A stretch of 64,000 nucleotides of DNA from the NCBI GenBank assembly GCA_963783965.1, contig CAWAPQ010000002.1, positions 62,001 through 126,000 on the forward strand. Direction: 5' to 3'. The stretch is from Bog-473 sp963783965 (GTDB lineage: Bacteria > Actinomycetota > Acidimicrobiia > Acidimicrobiales > RAAP-2). Positions within the stretch are counted from its first letter, which is position 1; each line of letters begins with the position of its first letter. The notes beneath the pieces are model-generated. The model did not search any database, was not told the origin of the DNA, and worked only from the letters and a program-made list of their open reading frames with translations. Both the position numbers and the translations under genes were made by a program. Below, piece by piece: positions 9,212 to 17,791 of the stretch.

Positions 9212-9877
9212 GTGGCTGAGGTGCGACTCGTCTTCGCGTATGTCTTCGCGTTCCTGCCCATGCCGCTGAAGCGGCTGATCGCGCAACGCGTCTACGGCTG
9301 GGACCTGCATCCCACCGCATACATCGGTCCGAGCGTGCTCACGGTCCGCCACCTGTCCATGGGACCGGGCGCGAAAATCGGCGCTCGGAACACCATCACC
9401 AATGTCGACGAGCTCCGGATGGGGGAGGGGGCGATCATCGGATCGGGCAACATGGTCAAGGGCTGGTGGGACCACCCGACCCAACCTCTGGCCGAGCGCT
9501 CTCCATCCCTCGTACTCGGCGACCACGCCCAGATCGCCTCGTACCACTACATCGATTGCGTCGACACGCTCGAGCTGGGCTCGCATGCCGCCATCGCCGG
9601 CTTCCGCTCGACGGTGTTGACCCATTCGATCGACCTCATACGCGACACCTACGTCGTCGGCCCGGTCGTCCTGGGGGAGTACGCGGTCGTGATGTCGGGT
9701 TGCATGCTGCTCGCCGGCACGCGGGTCCCCTCGCGCAGCATCGTGTCCGCCGGTTCCGTGGTCGATACCAAGCTCTGCGGGGAATTCACACTGTTTCGTG
9801 GCAACCCGGCCGTGGCGGTGCGTGATCTCCCCGAACGGTTGGGCTTCTTCCACCGCGGTCGGTTGCCGACGCGCTGA
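9212..9877 (+). CDS. Left-handed beta-helix acyltransferase (hexapeptide repeat)
   Basis: About 221 residues with imperfect hexapeptide repeats (for example MGPGAKIGARNTI, MGEGAIIGSGNMV, VVLGEYAVVMSGCMLLAGTRV) and a terminal SAGSVVDTKLCGEFTLFRGNPA, the usual end of LbH acetyltransferases (LacA/WbbJ-like). A hydrophobic N-terminus (FAYVFAFLPMPLKRLIAQ) may anchor it at the membrane. It likely O-acetylates a sugar of the exopolysaccharide. GTG at 9212 or 9221 and TTG at 9191 are all possible starts and none has a strong ribosome binding site. It is the last gene of the polysaccharide block. Confidence 0.7.
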   Translation: MAEVRLVFAYVFAFLPMPLKRLIAQRVYGWDLHPTAYIGPSVLTVRHLSMGPGAKIGARNTITNVDELRMGEGAIIGSGNMVKGWWDHPTQPLAERSPSLVLGDHAQIASYHYIDCVDTLELGSHAAIAGFRSTVLTHSIDLIRDTYVVGPVVLGEYAVVMSGCMLLAGTRVPSRSIVSAGSVVDTKLCGEFTLFRGNPAVAVRDLPERLGFFHRGRLPTR

Positions 9878-9898
9878 CCTCTGGCGTCGTTCCCGACG

Positions 9899-11287
9899 TC
9901 AGCTTCGAGCAGAACCGACCCTGGTCCACAGCGGCGAGGGGCGCGACGTCATGACCCGGCCGTTCGGGGCGCGAAAGGTCAGCTCCTCATTGGCGTTGCC
10001 GCTCATCGTCCAGCCCTTTCGGTGCACCACCCCGTGATGATGTCGACACGTGAGGCAGATGTTGTCGAGGTCGGTCCGTCCCCCCGGTTTCCACGGGACG
10101 ATGTGATGGATATTGGTGAAGGTCACCGCGTTGCAGCCCGGGAAGCGACATCGTCGGTCGCGTCGCATGACCTCTCGGCGTTGGGCCCCGGTCGGGAAGC
10201 GGCGAGCCCGGCCCTCGTACATGGTGTGGCCGACCTCGTCGTCGAGGGCCACCACCATGGTGGCGTCACAGGCGATGCGCCGGGCGGTCTCGGTGTCGAT
10301 CAACCCGTCGTGCTCGAGCTCGCCGGCCAGTTCTGTCAGCTCACCTGAGTCCTGAGTCCTTGACCAGGGCACTGAGCGCGACATGGGCCACCACGAAGAA
10401 CGGGGTGCCCGAGCTCTGCGCGCTCTTTGCACCCCCCGTGGCGATGAGGTCGATGAAGGCGTCGTGGAGGCGCTGGTCCCAGCGCCTCCGGCCCGCCGAG
10501 GAGACCTTGCCCGCTGGAGCGACCGGGCCCGAGGGGAGACCTTGCCCTTCGAAGGGACCTTGTCCTCGGAGGGGACCTCGTCGTCGGAGGGGATCTCGCG
10601 GGCCCGGGCTTCGAGGCAGGCCTTGGTCTGCGCATAGGACTCGGCGGGCAGCTGCACCGTCATGGTCTTGAAGGTGTCGTTGAAGCGCAGGTAGCGCCGG
10701 TCGTGCTCAGAACGCACCGGTGGCCCGGTGCGCTGGGCCCCCTGGCGCGCAGCGCTCATCTGGGCGATGTCGCTCAGCTCACGGACACCGCACGCCTTGG
10801 CCTCCTCGCACAATGCACCCTCTGTCGAAGGCGTGGCCACATCGAGCACGGCACGGACCTTGTCCAAGGACACCTCCCCATCGCAGAGCGCCCCGACCAG
10901 GTGGGGCACCTGGTCGGCCTTCTCGGCCACATGGACATAGGCCCGGGCCGTGGGGACGCTCACCCCGAAGCGTTCGACGGCCCAGGTCTCGAGAGAGGTG
11001 GCGCCCTCGTCGCGGAACGATTGGCGCCGGGCCACCTCGCCCAGGCGCTCCACGATGCGACCGTCGATCGAAGCTCGTGACCGGAACAACTCGTCGAGTT
11101 CTGCATGGACGTCCGCCTCGGATGGCCCAACCACGCCGCCGGCACCGAGCGCTGACGCCGGCAGCGTGGTCGTCTGGGCCGTCGCCTGGGAAGCTCCAGC
11201 ATTGGGAGGTGCGGTATTCCCGGGCATCGGGAGAAGAATGGTCGGGCCATCCCCAACGGAGCGCGGAACAGATCCGCTTTCCATCAC
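9899..11287 (-). CDS. DUF222 / HNH endonuclease domain protein, middle part read out of frame
   Basis: Member of the 13E12-type DUF222-HNH family. The N-terminal DUF222 region covers residues 50-230. The C-terminal HNH nuclease has RRCRFPGCNAVTFTNIHHI, GGRTDLDN and CRHHHGVVH. Between about residues 245 and 310 the continuous frame gives an Arg/Ser-rich sequence with no family resemblance. Another minus-strand frame over 10349-10520 encodes the expected RRRWDQRLHDAFIDLIATGG and FFVVAHVALSALVKDSG. Two compensating frameshifts are therefore present, the downstream one at a 7-bp duplication. The GTG start overlaps the stop of the GH3 gene (GTGA). Whether a functional protein is made is unclear; the family is often repeated in genomes and is nuclease-like, with unproven function. 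Confidence 0.75.
   Translation of the reverse strand: MMESGSVPRSVGDGPTILLPMPGNTAPPNAGASQATAQTTTLPASALGAGGVVGPSEADVHAELDELFRSRASIDGRIVERLGEVARRQSFRDEGATSLETWAVERFGVSVPTARAYVHVAEKADQVPHLVGALCDGEVSLDKVRAVLDVATPSTEGALCEEAKACGVRELSDIAQMSAARQGAQRTGPPVRSEHDRRYLRFNDTFKTMTVQLPAESYAQTKACLEARAREIPSDDEVPSEDKVPSKGKVSPRARSLQRARSPRRAGGAGTSASTTPSSTSSPRGVQRARRARAPRSSWWPMSRSVPWSRTQDSGELTELAGELEHDGLIDTETARRIACDATMVVALDDEVGHTMYEGRARRFPTGAQRREVMRRDRRCRFPGCNAVTFTNIHHIVPWKPGGRTDLDNICLTCRHHHGVVHRKGWTMSGNANEELTFRAPNGRVMTSRPSPLWTRVGSARS
10345..10358. repeat. 7-bp direct duplication (CTGAGTC twice) causing a frameshift
   Basis: Two adjacent copies of CTGAGTC lie in the DUF222-HNH gene. On the minus strand one frame ends KDSG-LR-stop here. 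Removing one 7-bp copy joins that frame directly to the in-frame GELTELAGELEHDG that follows. The duplication therefore acts as a net +1 shift. Confidence 0.85.
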
Positions 11288-13743
11288 GGGGGAGAGACGT
11301 CACCCCAGATGATCTCGGCACTCGCCCGGATGTCACGCGACGAGGTGCCCACCAGCACCTCGTAGCGACCGGGATCGGTCCGCCACGCGTGCGTGTCGAC
11401 GTCCCAATAGCGAAGAGCACGAGCGCCCAACGGCACCCGGACCGTCGAACGGGCCCCCGCCTCCAGCACGACCTTGGTGAACCCGGCCAGTTCCCGGTCG
11501 GGGCGACGAACGAGGGACTCCGGTGCCCGCACGTACACCTGCACGACCTCGGTGCCCTGCCGGGACCCGTTGTTGACGAGCGTCACCGTCACGACATCCG
11601 CGTCGACCTGCACATCATCAAAGGCCACGTCCCCGTAGGAGAGCCCGAACCCGAACGGAAAGAGCGGCGCCAGTCGCGTCGTCTCGTAGAAGCGGTAGCC
11701 GACCAGGACGCCCTCCCCGTACACGACCTTGCCCTCGACGCCTGGATACCGGTCCCCCTCGACACCCAGCCCCGCCGGCCCGTCCTCCACCCGAGCCGGG
11801 AACGTCACCGGCAAGCGGCCCGAGGGCTCGGCCAGCCCGACCAGCATGTCGGCCAGCGCGTCGGCGCCCTCCTCGCCCGGGTACCACGTCATCAGCACGG
11901 CCCCCGCACGCGACGCCCAAGGCATCTCGACCGGTGACCCCGCATTGACGACCACCACGGTGCGCCGGTTGGCCTCGAGCACCGCCTCGACGAGCTCCCG
12001 CTGGCGACCGGGGAGGGAGAGGTCGGGTCGATCGTGGCCCTCGGACTCCCACTGCGCGTTGGAGCCGACCACGACCACGGCGACGTCGGCCTCGGCGGCG
12101 GCCGCGACCGCCCGCTCGAATTCGTCGCCGGTGTCGGGGGGCGAGGCCCCGATGCGCGCGCCCATGATCGGAGAGGAGGACGAACGGGGCCAGACCTCGA
12201 CGGTCAGCGCGTACGAACGTCCCGCCGCGAGGTCCAACGTCACCTCGACCGGCTCACTCCCGGCCCCGTAGAAACCGGAACCCCGCACGGGCTCGCTGTT
12301 GTCGACGACCACGTCGCCGTCCAGGCGCAGCACGGAACGCCCGGCGCTCTCGAGCCCGAGACGCCACGCGCCCGAGACGTCGGGCACGAAGGTCGTCGAC
12401 AGCCGCACCGAGCACCGTCCGATGGCGAGCTCAGGCCGCACCGGGCCGATCCACAGCACCCGGGCCGTGTGCGCCGACTCCGTCGCCACCGGAGCTCCCG
12501 CCCGGTCCGCATTGTCGAAGTAGTCGATCCGCAACGTCTCGTCGGCCAGCAGCCGCAGGTCGATCGCCGGCAGACCCCGGTCGATGCGGCAACCCACCTC
12601 GGAGACCACGGACGCACCGGGCAGCCGCTCCGCCAGGGCCTCGTCCACCCGCCGCCGCCGATGGGGCGTGACCTCGGAGCTCCCGCCGCCCATGGCGAGC
12701 TGGGCCGCGTTGGGCCCGATGACGGCGACGCTGCGCACGCTCGCGTCAGCGGGGTCCAGCGGGAGCACCCCGTCGTTGACCAGCAGCACCGTGCCCTCCG
12801 CGGCCACGCGGCGGGCTACCGCACGCCGCGTGGGATCGTCCTCTTCCTTCTCTCCGGGTGGCGCATCGGACCCGCCCCCGAGGATCCCGACCCGCCCCAT
12901 GAGGCGCAGGACGTGGCGGACCTGGCCGTCCACCGTCGACTCGTCCACCTGCCCGTCGCGCACGGCGGCGGCCAGCGAGGGCCCGAGCCACGCCGAGGGA
13001 CCCGGCATCTCGAGGTCCAACCCGGCCCGCGCCGCCGCGCCCGTCGAGTGCGTCCCGAACCAGTCGGACACGACCAGCCCGTCGAAGCCCCACTCCCGCC
13101 GCAGCACGCCGTCGATCAGATCCGGTTGCTCGCCGCAGTACACACCGTTGACCTTGTTGTAGGCGGTCATCAGGGACCAGACGCCGGCCTCCTGTACGGC
13201 ATGTTCGAAGGCGACGAGGTGGATCTCCCGCAAGGCGCGCTCGTCGACCTCTGCGCTGATGGTCATCCGCTCGTGCTCCTGGTCGTTGCAGGCGTAGTGC
13301 TTGATGCAGCAGGCGACCCCACCGGCCTGCACGCCCTCGATGTAGGCGCCGGCGATGCGGGCCGTCAGCAGCGGGTCCTCCGAGAAGGACTCGAACGTGC
13401 GGCCGGCCAGGGGCGTGCGCACAATGCACACCGTCGGGCCCAGCACCACGTGCACCCCCTTGGAGCGGGCCTCGGCCGCCAGGACGTCGCCGAGCGCACG
13501 CACGAGATCGGGGTTCCACGTCGAGCCCACGGCCATGCCGCACGGCAGCGAGAGGGAGCGCCGGCCGATGAGGCTGTCACCCCGCACGCCCGACGGGCCG
13601 TCGGACATCTTGAGCGCCCGGAGACCGAGCCGTTCGACCGGCGGGAGGTACCACATGCTGGCGCCGGCGGTCAGGGACGCCTTCTCGTCGAGGGTCAGAG
13701 CGCCGACGAGCCGCTCGATCTCGGACTCCATATCCATCACCAT
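11284..13743 (-). CDS. Glycoside hydrolase family 3 beta-glucosidase with PA14 insert
   Basis: About 819-residue GH3 enzyme that hydrolyses terminal beta-linked sugars. The N-terminal TIM barrel (about residues 1-290) contains KMSDGPSGVRGD and the nucleophile motif GLVVSDWFGTH. The alpha/beta sandwich contains WESEGHDRPDLSLP and MTWYPGEEGADALADML. A PA14 domain (RLGLESAGRSVLRLDGDVVV) is inserted at about residues 400-520, and a fibronectin-III-like domain closes the protein. No signal peptide is seen, so it is probably cytoplasmic. The ATG at 13743 is preferred over the ATG at 13809, because the upstream codons encode a Gly/Arg-rich stretch and overlap the neighbour. The stop overlaps the DUF222-HNH start. 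Confidence 0.9.
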   Translation of the reverse strand: MVMDMESEIERLVGALTLDEKASLTAGASMWYLPPVERLGLRALKMSDGPSGVRGDSLIGRRSLSLPCGMAVGSTWNPDLVRALGDVLAAEARSKGVHVVLGPTVCIVRTPLAGRTFESFSEDPLLTARIAGAYIEGVQAGGVACCIKHYACNDQEHERMTISAEVDERALREIHLVAFEHAVQEAGVWSLMTAYNKVNGVYCGEQPDLIDGVLRREWGFDGLVVSDWFGTHSTGAAARAGLDLEMPGPSAWLGPSLAAAVRDGQVDESTVDGQVRHVLRLMGRVGILGGGSDAPPGEKEEDDPTRRAVARRVAAEGTVLLVNDGVLPLDPADASVRSVAVIGPNAAQLAMGGGSSEVTPHRRRRVDEALAERLPGASVVSEVGCRIDRGLPAIDLRLLADETLRIDYFDNADRAGAPVATESAHTARVLWIGPVRPELAIGRCSVRLSTTFVPDVSGAWRLGLESAGRSVLRLDGDVVVDNSEPVRGSGFYGAGSEPVEVTLDLAAGRSYALTVEVWPRSSSSPIMGARIGASPPDTGDEFERAVAAAAEADVAVVVVGSNAQWESEGHDRPDLSLPGRQRELVEAVLEANRRTVVVVNAGSPVEMPWASRAGAVLMTWYPGEEGADALADMLVGLAEPSGRLPVTFPARVEDGPAGLGVEGDRYPGVEGKVVYGEGVLVGYRFYETTRLAPLFPFGFGLSYGDVAFDDVQVDADVVTVTLVNNGSRQGTEVVQVYVRAPESLVRRPDRELAGFTKVVLEAGARSTVRVPLGARALRYWDVDTHAWRTDPGRYEVLVGTSSRDIRASAEIIWGDVSPP

Positions 13744-13765
13744 GCGCACACCATCCCTCTCGTCA

Positions 13766-15604
13766 TCACCACGTGTCCACGAAGGGCCGACCGGCCCCCG
13801 GCCGCTCAACCCTTCGCCCTCCAGCCGATTCGAGGGCGTGCACGAAGCGCCGCCTGGTCACGGCCGGGTCGATCACGTCGTCGATCTCGAAGTGCTCGGC
13901 CACGTGCACGGCCTTTCCGTGTTCGTAGGCCCGCGCCACCATGGCGTCGAAGGCGGCCGCCCGCTCGTCGGGGTCCTCTATGCGGTCGAGCTCACGGCGG
14001 AACCCGAGCCGCACGGCGCCCTCCAGGCCCATACCCCCCAGCTCGCCCGTCGGCCAGGCCACGGTGAAGAGCGGCCGGCGGAAGCTGCCCCCGGCCATGG
14101 CCTGGGCGCCGAGCCCGTACGCCTTGCGCAGGATCACGCAGGCGAAGGGCACCGTGAGCGACGCCCCGACCACGAACATGCGGCTGACGTGGCGCACCAG
14201 CGCCGTCTCCTCCGCCTCGGGCCCGACCATGAACCCCGGCGTGTCGCACAACGAGAGCACGGGCAGCCCGAAGGCCTCGCACAGCTGCAGGAAGCGCGCG
14301 GCCTTGTCCGCATTGGCGGCGTCGATGGCGCCGGCGAGGTGCAGCGGGTTGTTGGCGATCACGCCGATCGCCCGTCCCTCCACCCGGGCCAGCGCCGTCA
14401 CCATCCCGGGGGCGAACGACGCCCGCAGCTCGAGCACCGACCCCTCGTCGGCCACGATGTCGAGCGCCCGCCGTATGTCGTAGACGCGCCGCCGGTCCGA
14501 CGGCACGACGTCCCGCAACCGGTCCTGGTCCGGCGCCGTCCACTCCCGCACGTCCCCCTGGAAATACGACAGGTACTGCCGGGCCACCTCGACGGCTTCC
14601 TTCTCATCGGCGCAGAGGACATCGACGACCCCGTTCGGCACCTGCACCGACACCGGCCCTATCTCCTCCGGGCGGAACACGCCCAGCCCCCCACCCTCAA
14701 TCATGGCCGGGCCACCCATGCCGATGTTGGCGTCGGGGGTGGCGATGATGACGTGGCAGCATCCCAGCAGCGCGGCGTTGCCGGCGAAGCAGCGTCCCGA
14801 CACCACGCCGACGAGCGGCACCTTCCCGCTCAGGGCGCCGAACAGCGCGAAGGCCTCGGTGTCGAGTCCCGTGACGACGGCCATGTCGGTGTCGCCCGGC
14901 CGGCCGCCGCCGCCCTCGGCGAAGAGCACCACGGGCAGTCGCAGCCGCTCGGCGAGCTCGAAGAGGCGGTCCTTCTTGCGGTGGTTCATCTGGCCCTGGG
15001 TGCCGGCCAGCACGGAATAGTCGTACGACAACACCGCGCAACGCGACCGTTCCTTGTCGAAGAGGTCGCCGTTGACCCGCCCGATGCCGGCCACGAGGCC
15101 GTCGGCCGGCGTGTTGGCCACGAGGTCCTCGGTGCTCCGGCGCGCCCGCTGGGCCGCGATCACGAGGCCGCCGTACTCCTCGAAGCTGTCGGGGTCGCAG
15201 AGGTCCTCGATGTTCTCCCGGGCCGTCCGCCGCCCGCCGGCGTGCCGGCGCTCGGTTGCCGCCGCACGACCGTCGTCGAGGGTGGACGCGACGCGGGTGC
15301 GGAGTTCGGCGAGCTCGGGGCGCAGCTCGCCGACCGGCTCTTCGACGTCCCCGGTCCGGACAGCGCCACCGACGTCCTCGCCCTCATCCATGCGCACGAG
15401 GACGTCCCCGGCCTGCACGGCGTCGCCCTCTGCGACCGGCACGGCCCGCACCGTGCCGGGCGCTGCCGCCTCAATCACGTGTTCCATCTTCATGGACTCG
15501 AGGACGAGCAGGACGGCCCCGGCCGCGACGTTGTCGCCCGGTGCGACGGCCACGCGCAGCACGGTGCCGGCGAACGGCACCGTGAGGTCCGTCAGCCCTC
15601 CCAC
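13766..15604 (-). CDS. Acyl-CoA carboxylase: N-terminal biotinyl domain fused to carboxyltransferase
   Basis: 612-residue fusion. Residues 5-75 form a biotinyl (BCCP-like) domain with LESMKMEH, Lys39 being the expected biotinylation site. A charged linker follows, then a complete carboxyltransferase of the PccB/MccB type (about residues 110-590: RRTARENIEDLCDPDSFEE, DGLVAGIGRVNG, GGPAMIEGGGLG, CDTPGFMVG). It should carboxylate a short-chain acyl-CoA when paired with a biotin carboxylase, which is not in this window. Usually the biotinyl domain sits on the biotin carboxylase chain, so this architecture is unusual. GTG 15604 overlaps the nitroreductase 3' end by 13 bp; no better start exists. 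Confidence 0.85.
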   Translation of the reverse strand: MGGLTDLTVPFAGTVLRVAVAPGDNVAAGAVLLVLESMKMEHVIEAAAPGTVRAVPVAEGDAVQAGDVLVRMDEGEDVGGAVRTGDVEEPVGELRPELAELRTRVASTLDDGRAAATERRHAGGRRTARENIEDLCDPDSFEEYGGLVIAAQRARRSTEDLVANTPADGLVAGIGRVNGDLFDKERSRCAVLSYDYSVLAGTQGQMNHRKKDRLFELAERLRLPVVLFAEGGGGRPGDTDMAVVTGLDTEAFALFGALSGKVPLVGVVSGRCFAGNAALLGCCHVIIATPDANIGMGGPAMIEGGGLGVFRPEEIGPVSVQVPNGVVDVLCADEKEAVEVARQYLSYFQGDVREWTAPDQDRLRDVVPSDRRRVYDIRRALDIVADEGSVLELRASFAPGMVTALARVEGRAIGVIANNPLHLAGAIDAANADKAARFLQLCEAFGLPVLSLCDTPGFMVGPEAEETALVRHVSRMFVVGASLTVPFACVILRKAYGLGAQAMAGGSFRRPLFTVAWPTGELGGMGLEGAVRLGFRRELDRIEDPDERAAAFDAMVARAYEHGKAVHVAEHFEIDDVIDPAVTRRRFVHALESAGGRRVERPGAGRPFVDTW

Positions 15605-16251
15605 AGGGGCGCGGGCACTTCGAAGCCGACCTCGGTGCCCCAGGCGTTGCGGTACGCGACCTCGTGCACGGGCCTGCGCTGGGCGACGCCCCAGGTTCCC
15701 GTCGGGTAGCCGAAGCTCACCGTGCCCGAGAGAATCCAGCCCTGGTCGTCGGGCACGCCGAGGATCTCGAACGTCTCGGTCGGGTGGAAGAACTGCAGCA
15801 GCGCGGTCAGGCAGCTGCCGACACCCTCGGCGCGGGCGGCGAGCATGGCGTTCCAGACGGCGGGGTAGATGGAGCCCCCGGTGGGGTCGTACTGGCTGAA
15901 CGGGAACAGGTAGAGCGGCACCGTCTCGAAGTTGTCGGCCAGCCACTGGGCCGAACGCTGCACCTTGAACATCTGCACCGACTCGGGTGTGTCGGGGTCG
16001 GCGTGGGCGGCCTCGAGCTGGTCCTTGTAGACGGTCTTCCACAGCTCGCCCATGGCGTGCTGGTACAGGGGGGCGAGGGCGGCCTTCTTGGCCGGGTCGT
16101 CCAGCCAGAGGAAACGCCAGTTCTGCTGGTTCCCGCCCGAGGGCGCCCGGATGGCCGCATCGAGAATGCGGGCCTGGACGTCGAGGGGAATCGGGTCCGG
16201 CCGCACCCGGCGCATGGCCCGGGTCGTGTAGAGCGCTTCGTGGAGATCCAT
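15592..16251 (-). CDS. Nitroreductase family protein
   Basis: 219-residue FMN-dependent nitroreductase-like protein. MDLHEALYTTRAMRRVRPDPIP and AAIRAPSGGNQQNWRFL form the FMN-binding N-terminus (Arg and SGGNQQNW contacts). GSIYPAVWNAMLAARAEGVGSCL is the conserved dimer and FMN helix. Members reduce nitro groups, quinones or flavin-linked substrates with NAD(P)H; the physiological substrate is unknown. A TAAGGT hexamer lies 9 bp before the ATG, so the transcript may have a very short leader. It overlaps and probably shares a transcript with the biotinyl-carboxyltransferase gene. Confidence 0.85.
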   Translation of the reverse strand: MDLHEALYTTRAMRRVRPDPIPLDVQARILDAAIRAPSGGNQQNWRFLWLDDPAKKAALAPLYQHAMGELWKTVYKDQLEAAHADPDTPESVQMFKVQRSAQWLADNFETVPLYLFPFSQYDPTGGSIYPAVWNAMLAARAEGVGSCLTALLQFFHPTETFEILGVPDDQGWILSGTVSFGYPTGTWGVAQRRPVHEVAYRNAWGTEVGFEVPAPLWEG

Positions 16252-16297
16252 ATGCCCGGCACCTTAGGTCGCCGGGCCGTGTGCGCGAGGGGCCGTC

Positions 16298-16867
16298 CTA
16301 CCCGACGGCGGCGTCGCAGATGTCGGGCTGGAGCGCGAGGTCCTGTCCCTTGTTGTAGGGACCGTACGAGCCCGGGGGAGCGATCCAGACGTGTCCGGCC
16401 GAGTCGTAGGCGATCACGTAGAACTTCGTGTCCGGGGCACTGTGCAAGAAGGGGCCGCCGCCCGAGGCGGCGGTGAGCGGCGCGAAGTTGGCGGCATAGG
16501 TCGCGGCGCTCCACGGTGCGGGGGGCGTGGGGTAGGCGCCGTGTTCCGCCATGTAGGCCGCGAGTGCCGTCTCCAGCGACTGGCCGTCGGCGACACAGGC
16601 GGCCTCCTCGGCCGGATTCTGATGGGGCACCGTGGCCGACGACGTCGTCGACGTGGTGCTCGAGGATGACGACGTGGTCGAGACCGCGGCCGGGGTCGAC
16701 GATGAGCTGCAGGCCGGGATGAGGGCGAGGAGGGCGACGGCGCCGATCAGTAGTCCCGCGGTCGCGCCGGAGTGCCGCCTCGTCGCATCACGGTGGGCCG
16801 CCCCCCGGGGCACACCGCCTGCGACATGGCACTCCCCACGATCCGGTCGTACGTCGGACGGCGTCAT
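16298..16867 (-). CDS. Putative lipoprotein with pseudopilin-like C-terminal domain
   Basis: 189 residues. After a basic N-terminus, the hydrophobic stretch AGLLIGAVALLALIPAC ends in a lipobox (IPAC) and a Ser/Thr-rich linker follows. The C-terminal domain (about residues 88-185) starts CVADGQSLETALAAYMAEHGAYPTPP and continues WSAATYAANFAPLT and YVIAYDSAGHVWIAP. This resembles the globular part of type II secretion or type IV pseudopilins (periodic E-x-A-x2-AY, then GxYP). The same domain ends the next protein upstream. Role unknown; probably anchored on the outer face of the membrane. Confidence 0.65.
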   Translation of the reverse strand: MTPSDVRPDRGECHVAGGVPRGAAHRDATRRHSGATAGLLIGAVALLALIPACSSSSTPAAVSTTSSSSSTTSTTSSATVPHQNPAEEAACVADGQSLETALAAYMAEHGAYPTPPAPWSAATYAANFAPLTAASGGGPFLHSAPDTKFYVIAYDSAGHVWIAPPGSYGPYNKGQDLALQPDICDAAVG

Positions 16868-16879
16868 CGCCGGGCGCGA

Positions 16880-17791
16880 TCAACCCGAGACGGCTGTGTT
16901 GCAGGCGTCGACATTCGCGCTGATGTCCTGGTTCGGTTGCGCGACGGGCTCGAACGCGTCGGCCGGGGCAACCCACACGTTGCCACTGGAGTCGTATTCA
17001 ACGACGTACTCGTTGGTGGCCGGTGGCTCCGACAGGTACGGGCCTCCGTCAGTGCCAGAGGTCAGGGGCGCGTAGTTGCTCGCATAGGTCGATGCGCTCC
17101 ATGCCGCCGGCGGGGCGGGGTAGGAGCCCTTCTGCGCCTGGTACGCGTCAATCGCGATCTCGACCGTCTTCGTGTCCGCCTGGCAGTGCGCGACCGGCTG
17201 CGACGACGCCGAGTCGATGCTGGAGTGGATGGTGGTGAACACGGCGATCCACAGCACGACGAACAGGACAAAGATGGCGAGCGTCACGTACCCGATCACG
17301 ATGCCCGCTATGGCGAGGCCGTCACCGCTCTGGTAGCCGCCGGAGCCGCGAATCTCACGGCGCGCCTTGTAGCCGAAAATGATGCCGAGCAGGGAGCCGA
17401 TTCCGAAGAGCCCGAGGATCGAGAGCACCAGCGAGGCGACGGCGGACCCGTTGGTCGTCTGCACCATCGGTCTCGCCATGGTCGGCTGCGGTGCGCCCAT
17501 CGACGGCGGGTACGGTGACGGCGGATACGCCGAGGGCGTCCGGGCCGAGGGCGGCAGGTACCGAGAGGCACGGGGAGCCGCACCTTCTCTGCCGGTGCCG
17601 ACTCCCGTCGCCACGGGATCGTCCGAGTCCTCGACCCACCCGGTGCCTCGCCAGCGGCGCGTCTTCGCCCAGTGCTCGCCGTCCCAGTACGCCTGGGTGT
17701 TGCGCTCCTGGTTGACCGCGTACCAGCCCGGGGCGACGCTTACCTCGGGCGTCGGTGATTCGGGCGACGTCGAGGGGGACTCATCGGGCAT
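16880..17791 (-). CDS. DUF2510-DUF4190 membrane protein with pseudopilin-like C-terminal domain
   Basis: 303 residues. An N-terminal DUF2510 motif (PGWYAVNQERNTQAYWDGEHW) is followed by a Pro/Ser/Tyr-rich linker. A DUF4190-type pair of transmembrane helices (SLVLSILGLFGIGSLLGII ... LAIAGIVIGYVTLAIFVLFVVLW) comes next, then an extracytoplasmic domain (HCQADTKTVEIAIDAYQAQKGSYP, WSASTYASNYAPLT, GNVWVAP). That last domain is clearly homologous to the C-terminus of the neighbouring lipoprotein. ATG 17791 has a strong ribosome binding site (AGAGGTGG) and gives a natural N-terminus. Function unknown. Confidence 0.75.
   Translation of the reverse strand: MPDESPSTSPESPTPEVSVAPGWYAVNQERNTQAYWDGEHWAKTRRWRGTGWVEDSDDPVATGVGTGREGAAPRASRYLPPSARTPSAYPPSPYPPSMGAPQPTMARPMVQTTNGSAVASLVLSILGLFGIGSLLGIIFGYKARREIRGSGGYQSGDGLAIAGIVIGYVTLAIFVLFVVLWIAVFTTIHSSIDSASSQPVAHCQADTKTVEIAIDAYQAQKGSYPAPPAAWSASTYASNYAPLTSGTDGGPYLSEPPATNEYVVEYDSSGNVWVAPADAFEPVAQPNQDISANVDACNTAVSG

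Noticed and set aside
12034..14067. A 677-codon plus-strand open frame
   Set aside because: Antisense to the GH3 glycosidase and the carboxyltransferase; no domain features.
15605..16042. N-terminal extension of the biotinyl-carboxyltransferase frame
   Set aside because: It is antisense-phase shadow sequence of the same-strand nitroreductase gene and has low-complexity composition; GTG 15604 directly precedes the biotinyl fold.
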